Assembly: GCF_023065955.2 (NCBI RefSeq)
Contig: NW_026622963.1
Span: 7,385,001 to 7,449,000 of the forward strand
Length of the DNA: 64,000 nucleotides
Origin: Ursus arctos
Lineage: Eukaryota > Chordata > Mammalia > Carnivora > Ursidae
Direction: 5' to 3'
Shown: positions 24,420-36,487 of the stretch, piece by piece
How the letters are laid out: every line of letters starts with the position of its first letter
How positions within the stretch are numbered: position 1 is the first letter of the stretch
The notes under the pieces: generated by a model
Told to the model about the DNA's origin: nothing
Database searches by the model: none
Seen by the model: only the letters and a program-made list of their open reading frames with translations
Position numbers and translations under genes: made by a program

Positions 24420-24549
24420 AAGAATCACCTGGAGCACTAATTCAGCCCTCCCCACCACACGTGCGTGCCTCCCCCAGAGGAGAGCATGGCGGTCTGCACG
24501 GTTAGCCCGTGCCGCAGGGGATCCTTGTCATCACCAAGGCTGGGAAACC

Positions 24550-24720
24550 CCAATTTACTGAGCTCCTGCTTTGTGCCAGGCATTATCCACGTCCTTTGCA
24601 TAATTCAACTTAATCTTCACAGCAACGCTTATGAAGCAAGCACTTCATTTTGTGACCACTTTATGGATAAATAAATTGGGATTCAAAGAGAATAGGTAAC
24701 TTGACCAGAGACATGGCTCT
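24550..24720 (-). repeat. MIR/L2 fragment
   Basis: 'ttactgagctcctgctttg' and 'gtgccaggcattatccacg', then 'taacttgaccagagac', follow an old MIR-type element. Confidence 0.5.
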
Positions 24721-24924
24721 CCATTGGCAGGAGCTGTCTTGGGTTTTCATGAAGCCTCGTTGTGTAATGAAATCAACGGGGACTTTTTGTTTGTTTAAGG
24801 GATGTGGGGACCCCACTCCCAGATATTCCAGTTGATTGAGGTGGGGGACCAGGCATTGGTGGTTTTAAAGCATTTCCCAAGAAATTCTAGCCAGGAGTGA
24901 GAACCACCGAGAAGGGCGTGTCTC

Positions 24925-25065
24925 ACTCTGGAACGTGTACATGCATCACCTGGGATCTTGTTAAACTTAAGACTCTGAGTCGGTGAGTGCTGGTTGAGAC
25001 CTGAGATTCTGTATTTCCAGGAAGTGCCTGGGTGAAGCTGCTACTTTGAAAATGAAGCATTCAAC
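24925..25065 (+). mobile_element. MER5A-like hAT fragment
   Basis: 'catgcatcacctgggatc', 'ttgttaaacttaagactctg' and 'gaagtgcctgggtgaagc' resemble a diverged MER5A element. Confidence 0.5.
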
Positions 25066-25069
25066 ACTA

Positions 25070-25925
25070 AGAAAGTTGCAGGTTTTCTTGTTTTTATTAA
25101 GAAGTTGAGCACATGACCCCTGAGATTCTTTATAAAAGTCTTCTTTAAAATTCAGATTCTTGGACTTAATCTACCAGTTTACCCCTTCGATCAAGAAAAC
25201 GTAGAGGCTCTGAAACTCTTTTAAGGACCTGTACTCATGTGTCATATGTGACTCAATTTTTTCCAAACAGAAAAACGGACAACCTGTGTATTATTCAGGG
25301 GTTCGTTGGCCACACGTGAAAGAAAGCCTGACTATCCCGACTTGGGGATTTTTTTTCTTTTACATCAAGAAGTCTGGCTGGCGTTGCTTAGTGAGTCCGC
25401 AGTTGCGGGGCCAGTTTCTTTGCGGTTCTCTTGGCCTCTTCCTCGTGGTTACAAGACAGTGTCTCCTGCTCCAGCTATCACATCCATCTTCAGGGGAGGA
25501 AGGAGGAAGGACAGTTGCAGCTGTACTGGCCTCCGTTTACCAAGAAAGCTAACACTTTCCCAGAAACCCCTCCCATGACCAACAGGCTTCCACTTAGATC
25601 TCATTGGCCAAAATGGGCTCAATGGACGTTCCTACCTACAAAGGAAACTGGGAAGACAGGGAAAGATTGTCATGATTAGTGTGAATCAATCAGGATCCAC
25701 GACCAGGTCCGAGACTCACAGCTGCTCTGGGCACAGTTGGGATGCTGTGAGCGGAGACGCAGGAGGGGACGAACATGGCTGAGGCCACCAGTGATGTCCG
25801 CCCTTAGCAAGCGCCACCTTCCGGACAGGAGCGGTCAAGGTCAAACACCACAGCCTCTGCTCGTCTTTGGCCTGTGGAAGAGCTACTCCTTCAAATGCGT
25901 TTAGGCCGTCCATCGCCCTTTATTC
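25070..25925. other. Intergenic, nothing recognised
   Basis: Mixed sequence with overlapping short open frames near 25286-25680 that show no domain or splice context. Confidence 0.45.
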
Positions 25926-25937
25926 AACAAGTATTTC

Positions 25938-26141
25938 TTGGGGCGCCTGGATGACTCAGTCGGTTAAGCGACTGCCTTCGGCTCTGGTCATGATCTCAGG
26001 TCCTGGGATCGAGTCCCGCATCGGGCTCCCTGCTCAGCCAGGAGTCTGCTGCTTCTTTTTCTCTCTGCTCATGCTCTCCCTCTCTGTCTCTCTCAAATAA
26101 GTAAATAAATAATTTAAAGTAAAAAAAAAAAAAAAAAAAAA
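25938..26141 (+). mobile_element. Can-SINE, plus strand
   Basis: The head 'ggggcgcctggatgactcag', a CT-rich middle and a long A tail are present. 'aacaagtatttc' repeats on both sides (25926-25937 and 26142-26153). Confidence 0.93.
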
Positions 26142-26144
26142 AAC

Positions 26145-27870
26145 AAGTATTTCCTGAGCACCCACGGTGCGCCAAGCCCCACTTTGGGTACTGGAGACAC
26201 GAGTCCCATGGACTTTACAAAATGCTGTGTGTTTGCAGACAGGGAGACCCCCAAAGGGGTCAGATGGAAGGGATGCAGCCAGGCTTCTGACATGCACGAC
26301 AAATAAACGGGCATCAACTGTGGCTGTTTTCTACTAGCTGTAATGAGTGCTGCTGTCCGGATCGTCTTTATAACCAGCCGGCTAGGGCACTCACACGTAG
26401 AGAGCCTCCTCCGGGCGGCCGTGACAGCTGGGGACTCCTCTCTCCCTTCTACAGCTGGGAAAGCCAAAGTCGCACCAGATCAGGAAACTTACTCGCCATC
26501 ACACAGTTCCTGGTGGCCGAGGAATGCGAACCCGGGTCTGTCTAAGCTTCATCGCCTGTGACTGTTCCACCGCCTGCTACCACCCCCTCCGCAAGAACCG
26601 CAGAAATCCAAGCGCAAGACAAAGATTCCCTTTAAAACTAAATTCGGGCCAGAACGCATCCCGCGAGCATGTGGTGCCCATTACAGAAGTTGTCGCTGCT
26701 GATGGCTTCACAGGGATTCTCGGGCTGGAGGCGGAGAGCCCACGGGCCACGGGCAGCCCGCTGCTCTGATACCCACAAACACACACGCACCGCTGCGTCC
26801 GGGGCCAAGGCTTCAAGGATCCGCCTGCCCTTCTCTGCCCTGCTCTCACAAGCGCTCTGGGCAACCCAGAGTCAGTCCTGGCTGGAGGCTGGCCAGGGTG
26901 GGGGGCCCACGGCAGCGAGACACAAAGGGTCAAATCCGCCTGAACCTGATCCCCTGTCAGTCTCGCCTCTCACCCGCCCTGAGTCCTGGACAAGCCTCCC
27001 GTCGAACTTTCCTGTCCTCTTTGCCCTGTGGCTCCCCGGGCCTCTGACTCAGGGCCCCCTCACACCCAATGTACACCCTCGGGAAATGACCCTGTTTGTC
27101 TTCTCTGTTGCTGGGTAACAAACTCCCCCCAAAACTCAGTGGCTGAAAACGGCTCCTTTCTTGTCCACGTGATGTCCCCTGGGGCTGGCTCACCCCACAT
27201 GGCTCTTCACGTGACGCCTCAGCTCTCCCGCTGGAATGGCTCGCCTCGGATCCAGTATCTGGAGCCTCAGTTGTGTGTTGGCCGGATTCCGTGCTTCTCA
27301 CCCCTGGGTTCTCAGGGCCTCTCCCTGCGCACGTGGCTCCTTCGTGTGGTCTCTCCTTGCAGCGTGGGCTTCTCAGACGTGGCGGTGGAGAAGGAAGGGC
27401 ATGCCAGAGGAAGAGAAGGCCGCCAGGTCTCTTAAGGCCGGGGCTTGGAAGTCCCAGACATCCCTCTGCCTTGTCCTGTCGGTCAAAGCCAGTCGCAGGC
27501 CTGCTCGGGTTCAAGAGAAGGCAAATACGCACATCCTCGACGTGCTCGTGACCTCAGAACTCCAGCGTTCTCCCTTTGAATTCACTTTCTGTCACCTGCC
27601 TTGGTGGCTCCCCAGTCACGACGCTCACTCGCTCCTTCGAGAAGGGCTTCTCGAGCACCCAGCTCTGTGCGCGACACTCTGCGAGGCTCTGAATAGGCCG
27701 CAGTACCAACGGGGCAAGACCGCCCTCAGAGAGCTGCCCTGCTGGGGGGGGGCTGAAAATAGAGCCGTGGACCAGAAGCTTCTGTGCGGCACGGCAGGGG
27801 GTGAGCATGTGAGGCGGGAAACAGCCAAGCTGGGAAGATGGGTGACGTGTGGTGGAGACGGGCAGGATAT
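26145..27870. other. Intergenic, GC-rich, open frames but no gene
   Basis: Holds a short MIR/L2 piece at about 26145-26220 and an old-repeat-like stretch near 27105-27480 ('ttgctgggtaacaaactcc', 'actcagtggctgaaaac'). Long frames on both strands (27236-28006 plus, 26957-27532 minus) overlap each other and run into repeats. Confidence 0.45.
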
Positions 27871-27877
27871 GTGGGTG

Positions 27878-28510
27878 AGGTCTGGAGCCTACGGCCAAGA
27901 AAGAATTCTTGAGTGTCTTTGGTGCAAAAAGGTGATTTTGTTAAAGCACGGGGACAGGACCCCTGGGCGGAAAGAGCTGCAGCCCTGGGTTGTGACAGCT
28001 GACTGATGATAGACTTGGGAGCTGGGAGCTAGGGGAAAGGGAGGTGTCCAAAAGGCCTTTCATATGCTAAAGAGACTCCCCGGATCCTGGAGGCCTCGGC
28101 TGGTTGTTTTTCCTTCCAGTAAGGCCTTAACGTTAGGACGTTAGGACGTTGGGAGCTTCCTGGGGGAGTGTCATTGTCTACCCGTCTCAGGTCCTTGTCA
28201 ATGGTCATCAAGAAATTCAGTTTGGGGGGCACCTGCGTGACTCGGTCAGTTAAGCGGCTGCTTTCAGCTCAGGTCCTGATCCTGGAGTCCCGGGATGGAG
28301 CCCAGGGGTCAGGCTCCCAGCTCAGTGGCGAGTCTGCTTCTCTCTCTCCCTCTGCCCCTCCCCCCAATGCGTGTGAGTGCGCACGCGCTCATTCTCTCTC
28401 TCTCTCAAATAAATAAAATCTTCAAGAAAAAAAAGAAATTTAACTTCGTTTACATTCCCTCTGCCTCTGTTTCCCACATCACTTTTAGAGGGGAGGGTGG
28501 TGTCAGGGCT
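27878..28510 (-). mobile_element. LTR copy 1, minus strand, interrupted by a SINE
   Basis: 'agaaagaattcttgagtg', 'caaaaaggtgattttgttaa' and 'aagcacggggacaggacccc' align with LTR copy 2 at 29597. The similarity resumes after the SINE (28224-28432) with 'cccacatcac'. In reverse this is an R-U5 boundary followed by U5. No proviral genes are seen. Confidence 0.55.
28224..28432 (+). mobile_element. Can-SINE inserted in LTR copy 1
   Basis: The head 'ggggggcacctgcgtgactc' and a CT-rich middle are present. It is flanked by 'aagaaattcagttt' and the diverged 'aagaaatttaactt'. Confidence 0.88.
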
Positions 28511-28787
28511 CCAGGAAATTGAGTTCCGGGTCTCCGAAAGCTAGGCTATTGATAAGAATGCTTTTTCTCCTTGTAAATCACTAAGACCTCGGTAACCTGG
28601 TGGAGACTGTGATCTTTATCAGTTAACCATTTGTTTTTCCCTTCCCTTAGCTTTAGGGCAGCCAGGAGTGCCTGAGGAATGTCACAGATCCCACCTGGGA
28701 GTGGGGTGGGGGGAGGGGTCGTGGGGTGTCAGCTTGGGCTTTGCCCTCCGCTTGCCTTCCGCTCCCTCATCAGGAGGTACAATGTAA

Positions 28788-28964
28788 TTTTTAAAAATAT
28801 TTTATTTATGTATTTATTTATTTATTTGAGAGAGAAAGAGCAGGGTCAGAGGCAGAGGGAGAAGCAGGCTCCCCCCACCCCTGCTGAGCAGGAACCGGAC
28901 ATGGGGCTCGATCCCAGGACCCCAGGATCATGACCTGAACTGACTGAGCCACCCAGGCTCCTCT
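28788..28964 (-). mobile_element. Can-SINE, minus strand
   Basis: Reads in reverse from '(attt)n gagagaaagagc' to 'ctgagccacccaggctcc'. It is flanked by 'aggaggtacaat' and 'aggaggtacgat'. Confidence 0.9.
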
Positions 28965-29596
28965 AGGAGGTACGATTTTAAAGGAGGTGGCTGGGGGGAC
29001 AGGAGCAAGCCGGCCATGCGACTGCCTGGGTCAGGACGTCCCCCTCCAGAGCACAGAGTGTTCAGGAAGTGGGGGAACAGGGGGAGCAGGAGAGGAGGCC
29101 GGGTGCCCCCGGGGGCCTGGGGAAGACCTTGGCTTCACCGTGAGTGAGAGGAGAAGCCAGTCAGGGATTTGGGCGAGGAGTGACGGGGTTTGAGTGGCAT
29201 GAGCGTGTGCGGTACGGTGCCCAAAGCACCTGTTTCCTGGGTTAAACCACCCGCCGTGGAGGCAAGCTGAGAAATACCATTTCGGTGAAAATGAAAATTT
29301 CACTTTCACGTTGATTTATGAAAGTCCACTTAGCACAATGTAACAAGAGCCATAAAGCTGACCAGAGACCCTTGCATTTAATAATTCCGTGACTGGGAAT
29401 GCATCCTGGGGAGAGAACTTAATGAAATGGTGGGCTTTTTTTTTTTCAGGAGTGTTTTCAATAGTAATTTTTCATTTTGTGTTTTCACATTAATAATAAT
29501 CTTTTGAAAATAGACATGTACATATACTCATCATCTGATTGGCTTCCTCGCAGCCCAGCACCACCACTGGGTCTGGCACTGGCGACGTAAAAAAGA

Positions 29597-30175
29597 CGTC
29601 GGGGTTTGGAGCTGACCGCCAAGAATTCTTGAGATGTCTTGGGTGCAAGGAGGTGATTTTATTGAAGCACAGGGTTAGGACCCGTGGGCAGAAAGAGGTG
29701 CAATGGGGTCATGAGGAGTGGCCCATGATATTCTTCCAAGTTGGGAGGCGGTTAGGGATAGTGTAAGTCTCTAAGGAATTTTGGAAGCAAGGTTTCCGGA
29801 CTTTGAGGGGCTAGCTATTGTTGGGAAGGTCATTTATTACCGTCTAATAAAACCTGAGTCGGGAGACCCTTCGGATATATATCGGCGGGTCATCTGCTTG
29901 GGGATGATTGCCAACACGTGTCTTGGGGCGTTTAGAGATAAAGGAAATTTCTAAAGGAATTTTTATACTTTAAAGTAGACTTACAGGATCCTTGGGGGCG
30001 GGGGGGTAGGGGGGTCAGGCTAGGATTGCCGTTTGCCCTTAGCAAAGTGTCAACATCGAGGCAGCTGGGTCCCTAGAGGAATGTCACTCTGCCTGTTTCA
30101 AGGACTTGTCAGTGGGCTGTAGGTAGTAAGGAAATTCAATTTTTCTTCTGCCTTTTTTCCCCACCTCACTGGGAG
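29597..30175 (-). mobile_element. LTR copy 2, minus strand
   Basis: In reverse it contains 'gtgcttcaataaaatcacc' followed by 'cttgcacccaagacatctc' and 'aagaattcttggcgg', a poly(A) signal and U5 in LTR order. It is related to copy 1, 1.1 kb upstream. No gag, pol or env sequence is visible between them. Confidence 0.6.
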
Positions 30176-31615
30176 CGGGTGGTATAGCTTTAATTGTCAT
30201 GAGTGGAGTTAATATGGAATCAGATTTAGTACTAAAACGTGGATGCCCACAAAGCAGAAGCCGGATTATGTCACAGACTTGCTGCAGTAGAGTGCCGAGT
30301 GCCACGCCCAACCCAGAAGAATCTGCACCGTGCACTTGGCTCCTGTTGCTGTGCCCCGAGTGGCAGCTGGCTTTCAACAAAGCATCATCTAGTCTATCAA
30401 TGCTCCTCTTCATTCCGTTTGCTGGCAGTAGTGTTTTCACTTAATTAGCAATTTCATGTTGATTTGTAGTTCTACAAGAGTTCCATCCTTCTAGTAGTTC
30501 AGTGTTCGTAACATTATAATTAGACGCGAAGTCACTGAATCGACATTGCAGGTTAGTGGAACAATGATCTCCCTTTAAAAGGTGGCTGAACATTCCTTGA
30601 GCTCAGCTTTCCAGGTGCTGTTTCACTGGTCACCCCCTCAGGCGGGGCTGCAGGCTCCTGGGCCCCGGCAAGAGAGTGGGAGAGTGGTCAAGGTAGCAAA
30701 CGGCTGGTTAGCACCCCCCCCCCAGGTGTCGTCCTGAAGGTCACCAGGGCTCCTCCACAAACAGGCCCCTGAGGGCTTGGTCCAGCATGGGTTCAGGACC
30801 GTGCAGCTCATTTATCCTGGTACCGACCAAACTCTGGGGGAAGTAATGGGCAGGTCTCTGTTCAGAAAGTTCCCTGGCTGCCAGGCTCAGGGCATCCGCT
30901 CTTCACCATCGCTCAGACTCTCTCCCAGGTGATCTCGTCATCCTCTTCTGTGCAACCTGCTCAGAGGCCCTCCCCAGCTTCCCTGTCTCCGTGGCAACGA
31001 GCAGTCAACACCCTAGTCTCCTCCAGTCTTCGGGCCTCCGCCCCTAACGTCTGCTGAGCAGGACGGGACCTCTTGGACCCAGCTGTCTTTTTGCCTAATC
31101 CCATGACTTCATCCGTTTTTATCCCCCACCAATACAGTATGACACAGCAAAGATACCTGACCGAGTCCTAATACGGAGAATGTCCTTCCTGCTCAATGCC
31201 CAGCCCCCCCCCGGTAATCTGGCCCTCGAGGCAATCACCTCCAAAATACAGAGAAACCAAATGCCAGCGAATTGCCCCATCACGGAAGCTCCTCTCTGAT
31301 GCTCTGGGAGAAACACAAAGCTGTGCGTTACACACTGAGTAACTTGGCCGGGATTCCTCGCTACAAGATTTTCAATCCTCCGCCTGATGTTGAGAGTACT
31401 GAAGATTTTTTTTTCTTTTCTGTAATTTCAAAGAAGAAATTCCCAAATCTCTCATGCTGGAACTTGGAGAGTGAACAGTCCACGGAGCAGGCAAAGCTTT
31501 CTCATGGAGTAACACCTACATCTTGTGGCCTTTCTGGTTATTGCGAGTAGATGGGCTGCCTCTCACATGCTGACTAGGGCTACCATCACCATCACGGACC
31601 GTAGACCCTGGAGAG
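30176..31615. other. Intergenic, nothing recognised
   Basis: Mixed unique sequence with a C-run at 30713-30723. No exon or clear repeat. Confidence 0.45.
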
Positions 31616-31624
31616 AACTTGAGA

Positions 31625-31770
31625 AGGCCTCCAATTCCATTTCTTGTCTTCAAACAGGCAAGGTATTAGTGCCACTATTTCTTTATTGTAACAGCCCAGA
31701 GAGGTTAAGAGGCTTGTCCCAGGTCACACAGCCGTCACACAGCAAATACGTAGAGTATCTTACCTAAGGC
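31625..31770 (-). repeat. MIR fragment
   Basis: 'cagagaggttaagaggctt' and 'gtcccaggtcacacagcc' are the reverse MIR core. Confidence 0.6.
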
Positions 31771-32579
31771 TCCTGCAATCCTCTGGCAACTTTTTAGGAA
31801 GAAGAAACCCTCTTCAAACTAAATTCTACCAATTATAGAACACGAAAGTGAAGGTGTTCTGGTTACAGGGCCAGCCCTTTCTCTCCGCCCACTTTGAAAA
31901 CCATGGTCCCATACCCAGGGCTGCTTCCCTGGTGATTCGATGCGGAGACATTGTTGGAACCTGGGAAAGATCCCTAAGAAAATGTCATTCCCTTCTGAGC
32001 TAGTTTATCTGACCGGTTTCCTGTTCTGGCCAGACAAGTCCCTTTTATTAAAACGCATTTTCTTCTAATGATTATTAGCAGCTCTTCATTCTTACATCTG
32101 TCTTCCCAAGAGAATCTAAGTTGATTCTATTGCCATTTCAAGTGAATGTTTTAAACGTCCAGTGATAGAATCAGTGGCAACATTGGCCTTGGGGGGGTGA
32201 CAGCCCCAGGAAGGCCTGGGGGAGCCTCCGCCATGCCAGGCTCTGACATGGGAGCAGATGGGTCTGATGCAGAGAGAGGATTCTAGCAGAGGCAGGAGCA
32301 GAGGGCCAGAGAAAGCAGCAGCAAACTGCGGGGAGGTCGGGGAAGCTTCGGTCACACATTCAGTAGATCCGGCTCGTTCCCTGTGTCAAGACCTCTCTGG
32401 TCTCAGAAAGCTTACGGTCTGGTTGGGGAGGACAGACCCTCCCAACAAAACAAAGAGATGAATAGGGTAGTTTGTGATCGTGACCGGGATGTGGGGAGCA
32501 ACGTCAGGAATCTGGTCTGAGGAGAGGCAATGGAGCCGTGTCTGGAAGTATGAGAAAGAGTGAGCTAGAGGAAGACGGA

Positions 32580-32852
32580 AAGCGGCCATGTTGGTCAAAG
32601 GGTACAAACTCCCAGTTACAAGATGAGTAAGTCCTGGGGAGCGAATGCAGAGCACGGCGACTGTAGTGAACAGTACCGTACTCATCACAGAAAAGCAGGG
32701 TCGTCCTGTGAGGCGGTGAGGGCCTTAGCCAACGCTACTGTGGTAATCGCTTCACCAGACATACGTGTATCAGCTCGGCACGTGGTGCACCTTAAACTTA
32801 CACAGTGTGATAGGTCACTTATACCTTAACGAAGCTGGGGGGAGTGTAATAA

Positions 32853-32900
<48 letters not shown>
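32580..32900 (+). repeat. L1 3' UTR end with (AATA)n tail
   Basis: 'gggtacaaactcccagttac', 'aagatgagtaagtcctgg', 'gtgcaccttaaacttacac' and a tail of about 15 AATA units mark the 3' end of an L1. It is the same kind of 3' end as at 1390-1680. Confidence 0.75.
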
Positions 32901-33020
32901 CAAAATAACACCATAATTTTTTTTTAAAGCCAAGCACTCTTATTCACAAAGCTCAAGGGCGCCGCTGCCTTTTTCTCCTGCCAGGAGGGGGCGCTGATGC
33001 GTACAATAGCCACACACAGG

Positions 33021-33046
33021 CCCCCCCCCCCCCCCCCCCCCCCCCC
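33021..33046 (+). repeat. 26-base poly-C run
   Basis: 26 consecutive C, preceded by CACACACAGG and followed by GCCCCGCC. G-quadruplex potential on the minus strand. Confidence 0.95.
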
Positions 33047-33239
33047 GCCCCGCCATGCGGAGCGGGCACTTGGAATTTTCCTCTATGGCATCACCCTCTT
33101 CAACTTAGCTCCTCAAAAACTACACAGCAAGATCAATATGGTCAGTGAAGACAGATTTAGGGTGGAGGTGGCGGAAGCAAAGGGAGAAAAAGAGAAGATT
33201 TAAGCTACAGAGAATGTCCAAAGTCATCAACTGCATTTT

Positions 33240-33560
33240 TGGGGTTTCATTTTTCATGTTGAAAATATGTATGTATTTTTAAATTAACGTTTTATTATAT
33301 AAAACTTCAATCACAAACAAAATTATAGAGCTAATAGTTCAATGAAATACCGTGGACCCATCGCCCACATCAGCAAACACCAACTTCAGTCGTTCCACCT
33401 CATTTATTAAACAAAATTTTTGTGGTGTCGTTTTTAAAAAGCGAATCCAAGACATTGAATCGCTTGACCAGTAAATACTTTAGGATATGTCTCTAACAGA
33501 CCAGGATTCCTTTTCATTGAGCATAAGCACAATACCATTGTCATAGCAAGCTAAAATTAA
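33240..33560 (-). repeat. Old L1-like fragment, antisense
   Basis: 'acttcaatcacaaacaaaa', 'accgtggacccatcgccc' and 'cacaataccattgtcat' resemble an old L1 3' UTR. Family and edges are uncertain. Confidence 0.4.
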
Positions 33561-33581
33561 AACAAACCCTTAACATATTTG

Positions 33582-33788
33582 GTTGTTTTTTTTATTTTTT
33601 AAGATTTTATTTATTTATTCGACAGAGAGAGAGACAGCCAGCGAGAGAGGGAACACAAGCAGGGGCAGTGGGAGAGGAAGAAGCAGGCTCATAGCGGAGG
33701 AGCCTGATGTGGGGCTCGATCCCATAACGGCGGGATCACGCCCTGAGCCGAAGGCAGATGCTTAACCGCTGTGCCACCCAGGCGCCCC
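33582..33788 (-). mobile_element. Can-SINE, minus strand
   Basis: Full length in reverse, ending 'gtgccacccaggcgcccc'. It is flanked by 'aacatatttg' on both sides. Confidence 0.94.
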
Positions 33789-33854
33789 AACATATTTGTT
33801 TTTTAACATTCTATTTTTGAAATAAGTTCAGACTTCCAGAAAAAATGTTTTATT

Positions 33855-34061
33855 TTATTTTTTAACTTTTTTTTAAAGAATTTTATTTATTTATTTATTC
33901 AAGAGAAAGAGAGCACAAGTAAGGAGAGCAACAGGCAGAGGGAGAGGGAAAATCAGGCTCCCCGCTGAGCAGGGAGGCCAACTCGGACTCGATCCCAGGA
34001 TCCTGGGATCATGATCTGAGCCAAAGGCAGACAGCTAACCAACTGAGCCACCCAGGCATCC
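33855..34061 (-). mobile_element. Can-SINE, minus strand, next to the previous one
   Basis: An older subfamily in reverse ('gctccccgctgagcaggg', 'tgagccacccaggcatcc'). It is flanked by 'ccagaaaa...tatttta' copies. Confidence 0.9.
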
Positions 34062-34782
34062 CCAGAAAAGTTATTTTAAATATCAATGTACTTAGTCAAG
34101 AACCTCACCTTAAAATCATGTCTGGGAATAAAATGATAGATCACAGCCCTAATTAGAAATTACTTTTTGGAAACAGACTGTCTAATAAATAAATAAAGAT
34201 GCCGAAGAAACAGTATGACACCATAAAAGATCAGTAAAATAATGCTAATTTCTATTCAATGGTATGTTACGCTAAAGGTAAAAATAAATGTAAATAGGTT
34301 ACATTTGATATCGACCAGAGTGCCCCTGACTTAGCAGAACTACTTTGCTTTTGTGTACAAGTGCTAGCGTGTCTGCAGTACATTGTCTCTTGCTCCTTCC
34401 TCGTGACATTTTCCATATAACCCCTTCCGATGGCAGAAGAATTGCCGTCTTGGAAATGTGCCATAACTTATTACATTAAAATACATACTTAGCTGTTTCC
34501 GATGCATGCTGGCTGACATATCACAGTGCAGTGTCTGGGTAAGAAATTCTACTAAAGAGCAGGTCTTCCAAACCCCTTGGGAGGTAACTGGGGAGCCAGA
34601 ACAGCATGTGCAAAGTCCCCGTACTCGAGGGACTGTGCTGTGATCTGGTATCCGAGACACATTCGCAGCCCATGCAGAGCAGGGCAGGGGTGCAGCCCCG
34701 CTGATGGGATGGACCCCCTCTGATACCATTACATCTTAGGGAGAATTGCTTGGAGCGTATGCATTTTCTAAAATGTCGTTCT

Positions 34783-34979
34783 GGGGGTGCCTGGGTGGCT
34801 CAGTCGTTAAGCGTCTGCCTTCGGCTCAGGGCGTGATCCCAGTCCTGGGATCAAGTCCCACATCGGGCTCCTCCACTGGGAGCCTGCTTCTTCCTCTCCA
34901 CTCCCCCTGCTTGTGTTCCCTCTCTCGCTGGCTGTCTCTCTCTCTGTCAAATAGATAAAATCTTTTTTAAAAAATCTTT
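34783..34979 (+). mobile_element. Can-SINE, plus strand
   Basis: The head 'gggggtgcctgggtggctca' and full body are present. It is flanked by 'aaaatgtcgttct' and 'aaaatgtcattct'. Confidence 0.94.
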
Positions 34980-35704
34980 AAAATGTCATTCTAAAGAATA
35001 CACCACTCATCTCTGTGGGGAGGCACTGGATATCTGTTACCTCAGTTTAGCATTTTCACCAAATTAATAAATATAGCTAATAAGTAAGGTCAGAAATACA
35101 GCTATGTCAATATCAAAAGTCAGGAAGGCAAATGTGCCAAATTCACCTTTTAACAGTGCTCATCTAAATAGATCTTTTTGGACAAATTCTAGAAGCCTGT
35201 GCAGCTGTCATGACGTTGTCTGGGATCTCAAGATTAAATCACAACAGACACGGGCAGAGACAGCATCTTTGTGCCGATAGAGCAAATCTCAGCCTACGTT
35301 TGTCACAGGACGGCCGGGTTCTCGCCACAGACACACTCACACCTTCACACACGCACACGACAAGTAATCCCCAGACATCCCTGGTGCGGAGCCATCCCCG
35401 TTAAAAGCAAACACAGAAAACAACGATGTTTTCTGGAGAATAATCCTTTCGCTTTTATCTATAAATGTTATTGCAATTTGAATCTAAGAATCTTCATCTC
35501 GTAGAAAAGCTGAGAACAGAAATGCCAGTTCGAAGTGGCTTTCCAAAGTCCAGAATACCTGCTATTTTCTTCTAACTTACCTGGAGACAGAAAATGTGTG
35601 GAAGAGATTTTCTTTACTAAATGCAGGAAGGTTGTTTTTGTACATATGATGTTCCCATTTTTCATTCTCTTACCTTTGGGCAGATACATTCTCCTCACAT
35701 AACC

Positions 35705-35910
35705 ACCCTCTCTGCCTGGGTTTGAATCCCAGCTCTGCCACCTACTAGCTGTGTGACCCTGGGCGAGTGGCTAAACCCCTCTGGCATTCCTGTTTGTAAA
35801 GGGAGGACAATAGTGATAATGGCTGTCTGATGGTGGTGTTGTGAGGATTAAGTAAGTTCTCACAGACCAACACTCAACTGCGGCTGCTACATAACAATTT
35901 CTTAATAAAT
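35705..35910 (+). repeat. MIR, nearly complete
   Basis: 'tttgaatcccagctctgcca', 'tagctgtgtgaccctgggcg', 'gttgtgaggattaagtaag' and 'aataaatatttcccattg' run through the whole MIR. Confidence 0.85.
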
Positions 35911-36040
35911 ATTTCCCATTGTTATCATTACGATCATAGGTCATATTTATTTCAAATTAGCCAGTCTCTTTTAAAAACACAAAAAAGCCTTATTTTGATT
36001 ACAGTTATAATACATGTTCATTATTCAACATTCAAACAAC
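35901..36040. repeat. Local duplication, copy 1
   Basis: Resembles 36863-37012 over about 140 bases, sharing 'tatttatttcaaattagcc' exactly and many diverged blocks around it. Confidence 0.7.
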
Positions 36041-36267
36041 ATAGAAAAACATAAAGAAGAAAAGAAAACAGTAAACCTCTCCTTCAGAGAAACCCCTGTC
36101 AAGGCTTTGAGCATCCTTCCAGATAGTTCCCGCGTCTGCATACCGAAGATAATGTTACATGCCTGATGGCCTGGGGCTCCTCGCGGATATTTATCTTGGG
36201 CAGTGTGCTTCCTGTAAAAACACGCTTGGCGAACCGTCTCCAAGAGAGCAGGAAATAACACGGCTTA

Positions 36268-36487
36268 GACCGGGGGTTCCCAACCAAGAACAAGTTTGCC
36301 CTTCGGGGGACATTTCTGGCAATGTCTAGAGACGTTTTTGGTCGTCACAACTGGGGAGAAGGGGCTGCTTCTGGCATCTAGCGGGGAGAGGTCAGGGCTG
36401 CTGCTGAACACATACAAGCACAGGAGCTCCCACAACAAAGAATTTTCTGGGTCAAAATGTCAATAGGGCCCAAGTTGAAAAACCCTG
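36268..36487 (+). mobile_element. hAT-type non-autonomous DNA transposon
   Basis: 'gggggttcccaaccaag', 'ggcaatgtctagagacg', 'ctggcatctagcggggag' and 'gttgaaaaaccctg' match a common MER-type hAT element with inverted ends. Confidence 0.7.

Noticed and set aside
26957..27532. 191-codon minus-strand open frame
   Set aside because: Antisense to an equally open frame in GC-rich sequence; no recognisable protein.
27236..28006. 256-codon plus-strand open frame
   Set aside because: It overlaps another long frame on the other strand, runs from old-repeat sequence into an LTR, and has no domain, promoter or splice context.
27878..30175. Intact provirus between the paired LTRs
   Set aside because: Only about 1.1 kb lies between them; it includes a SINE and no retroviral coding motif.
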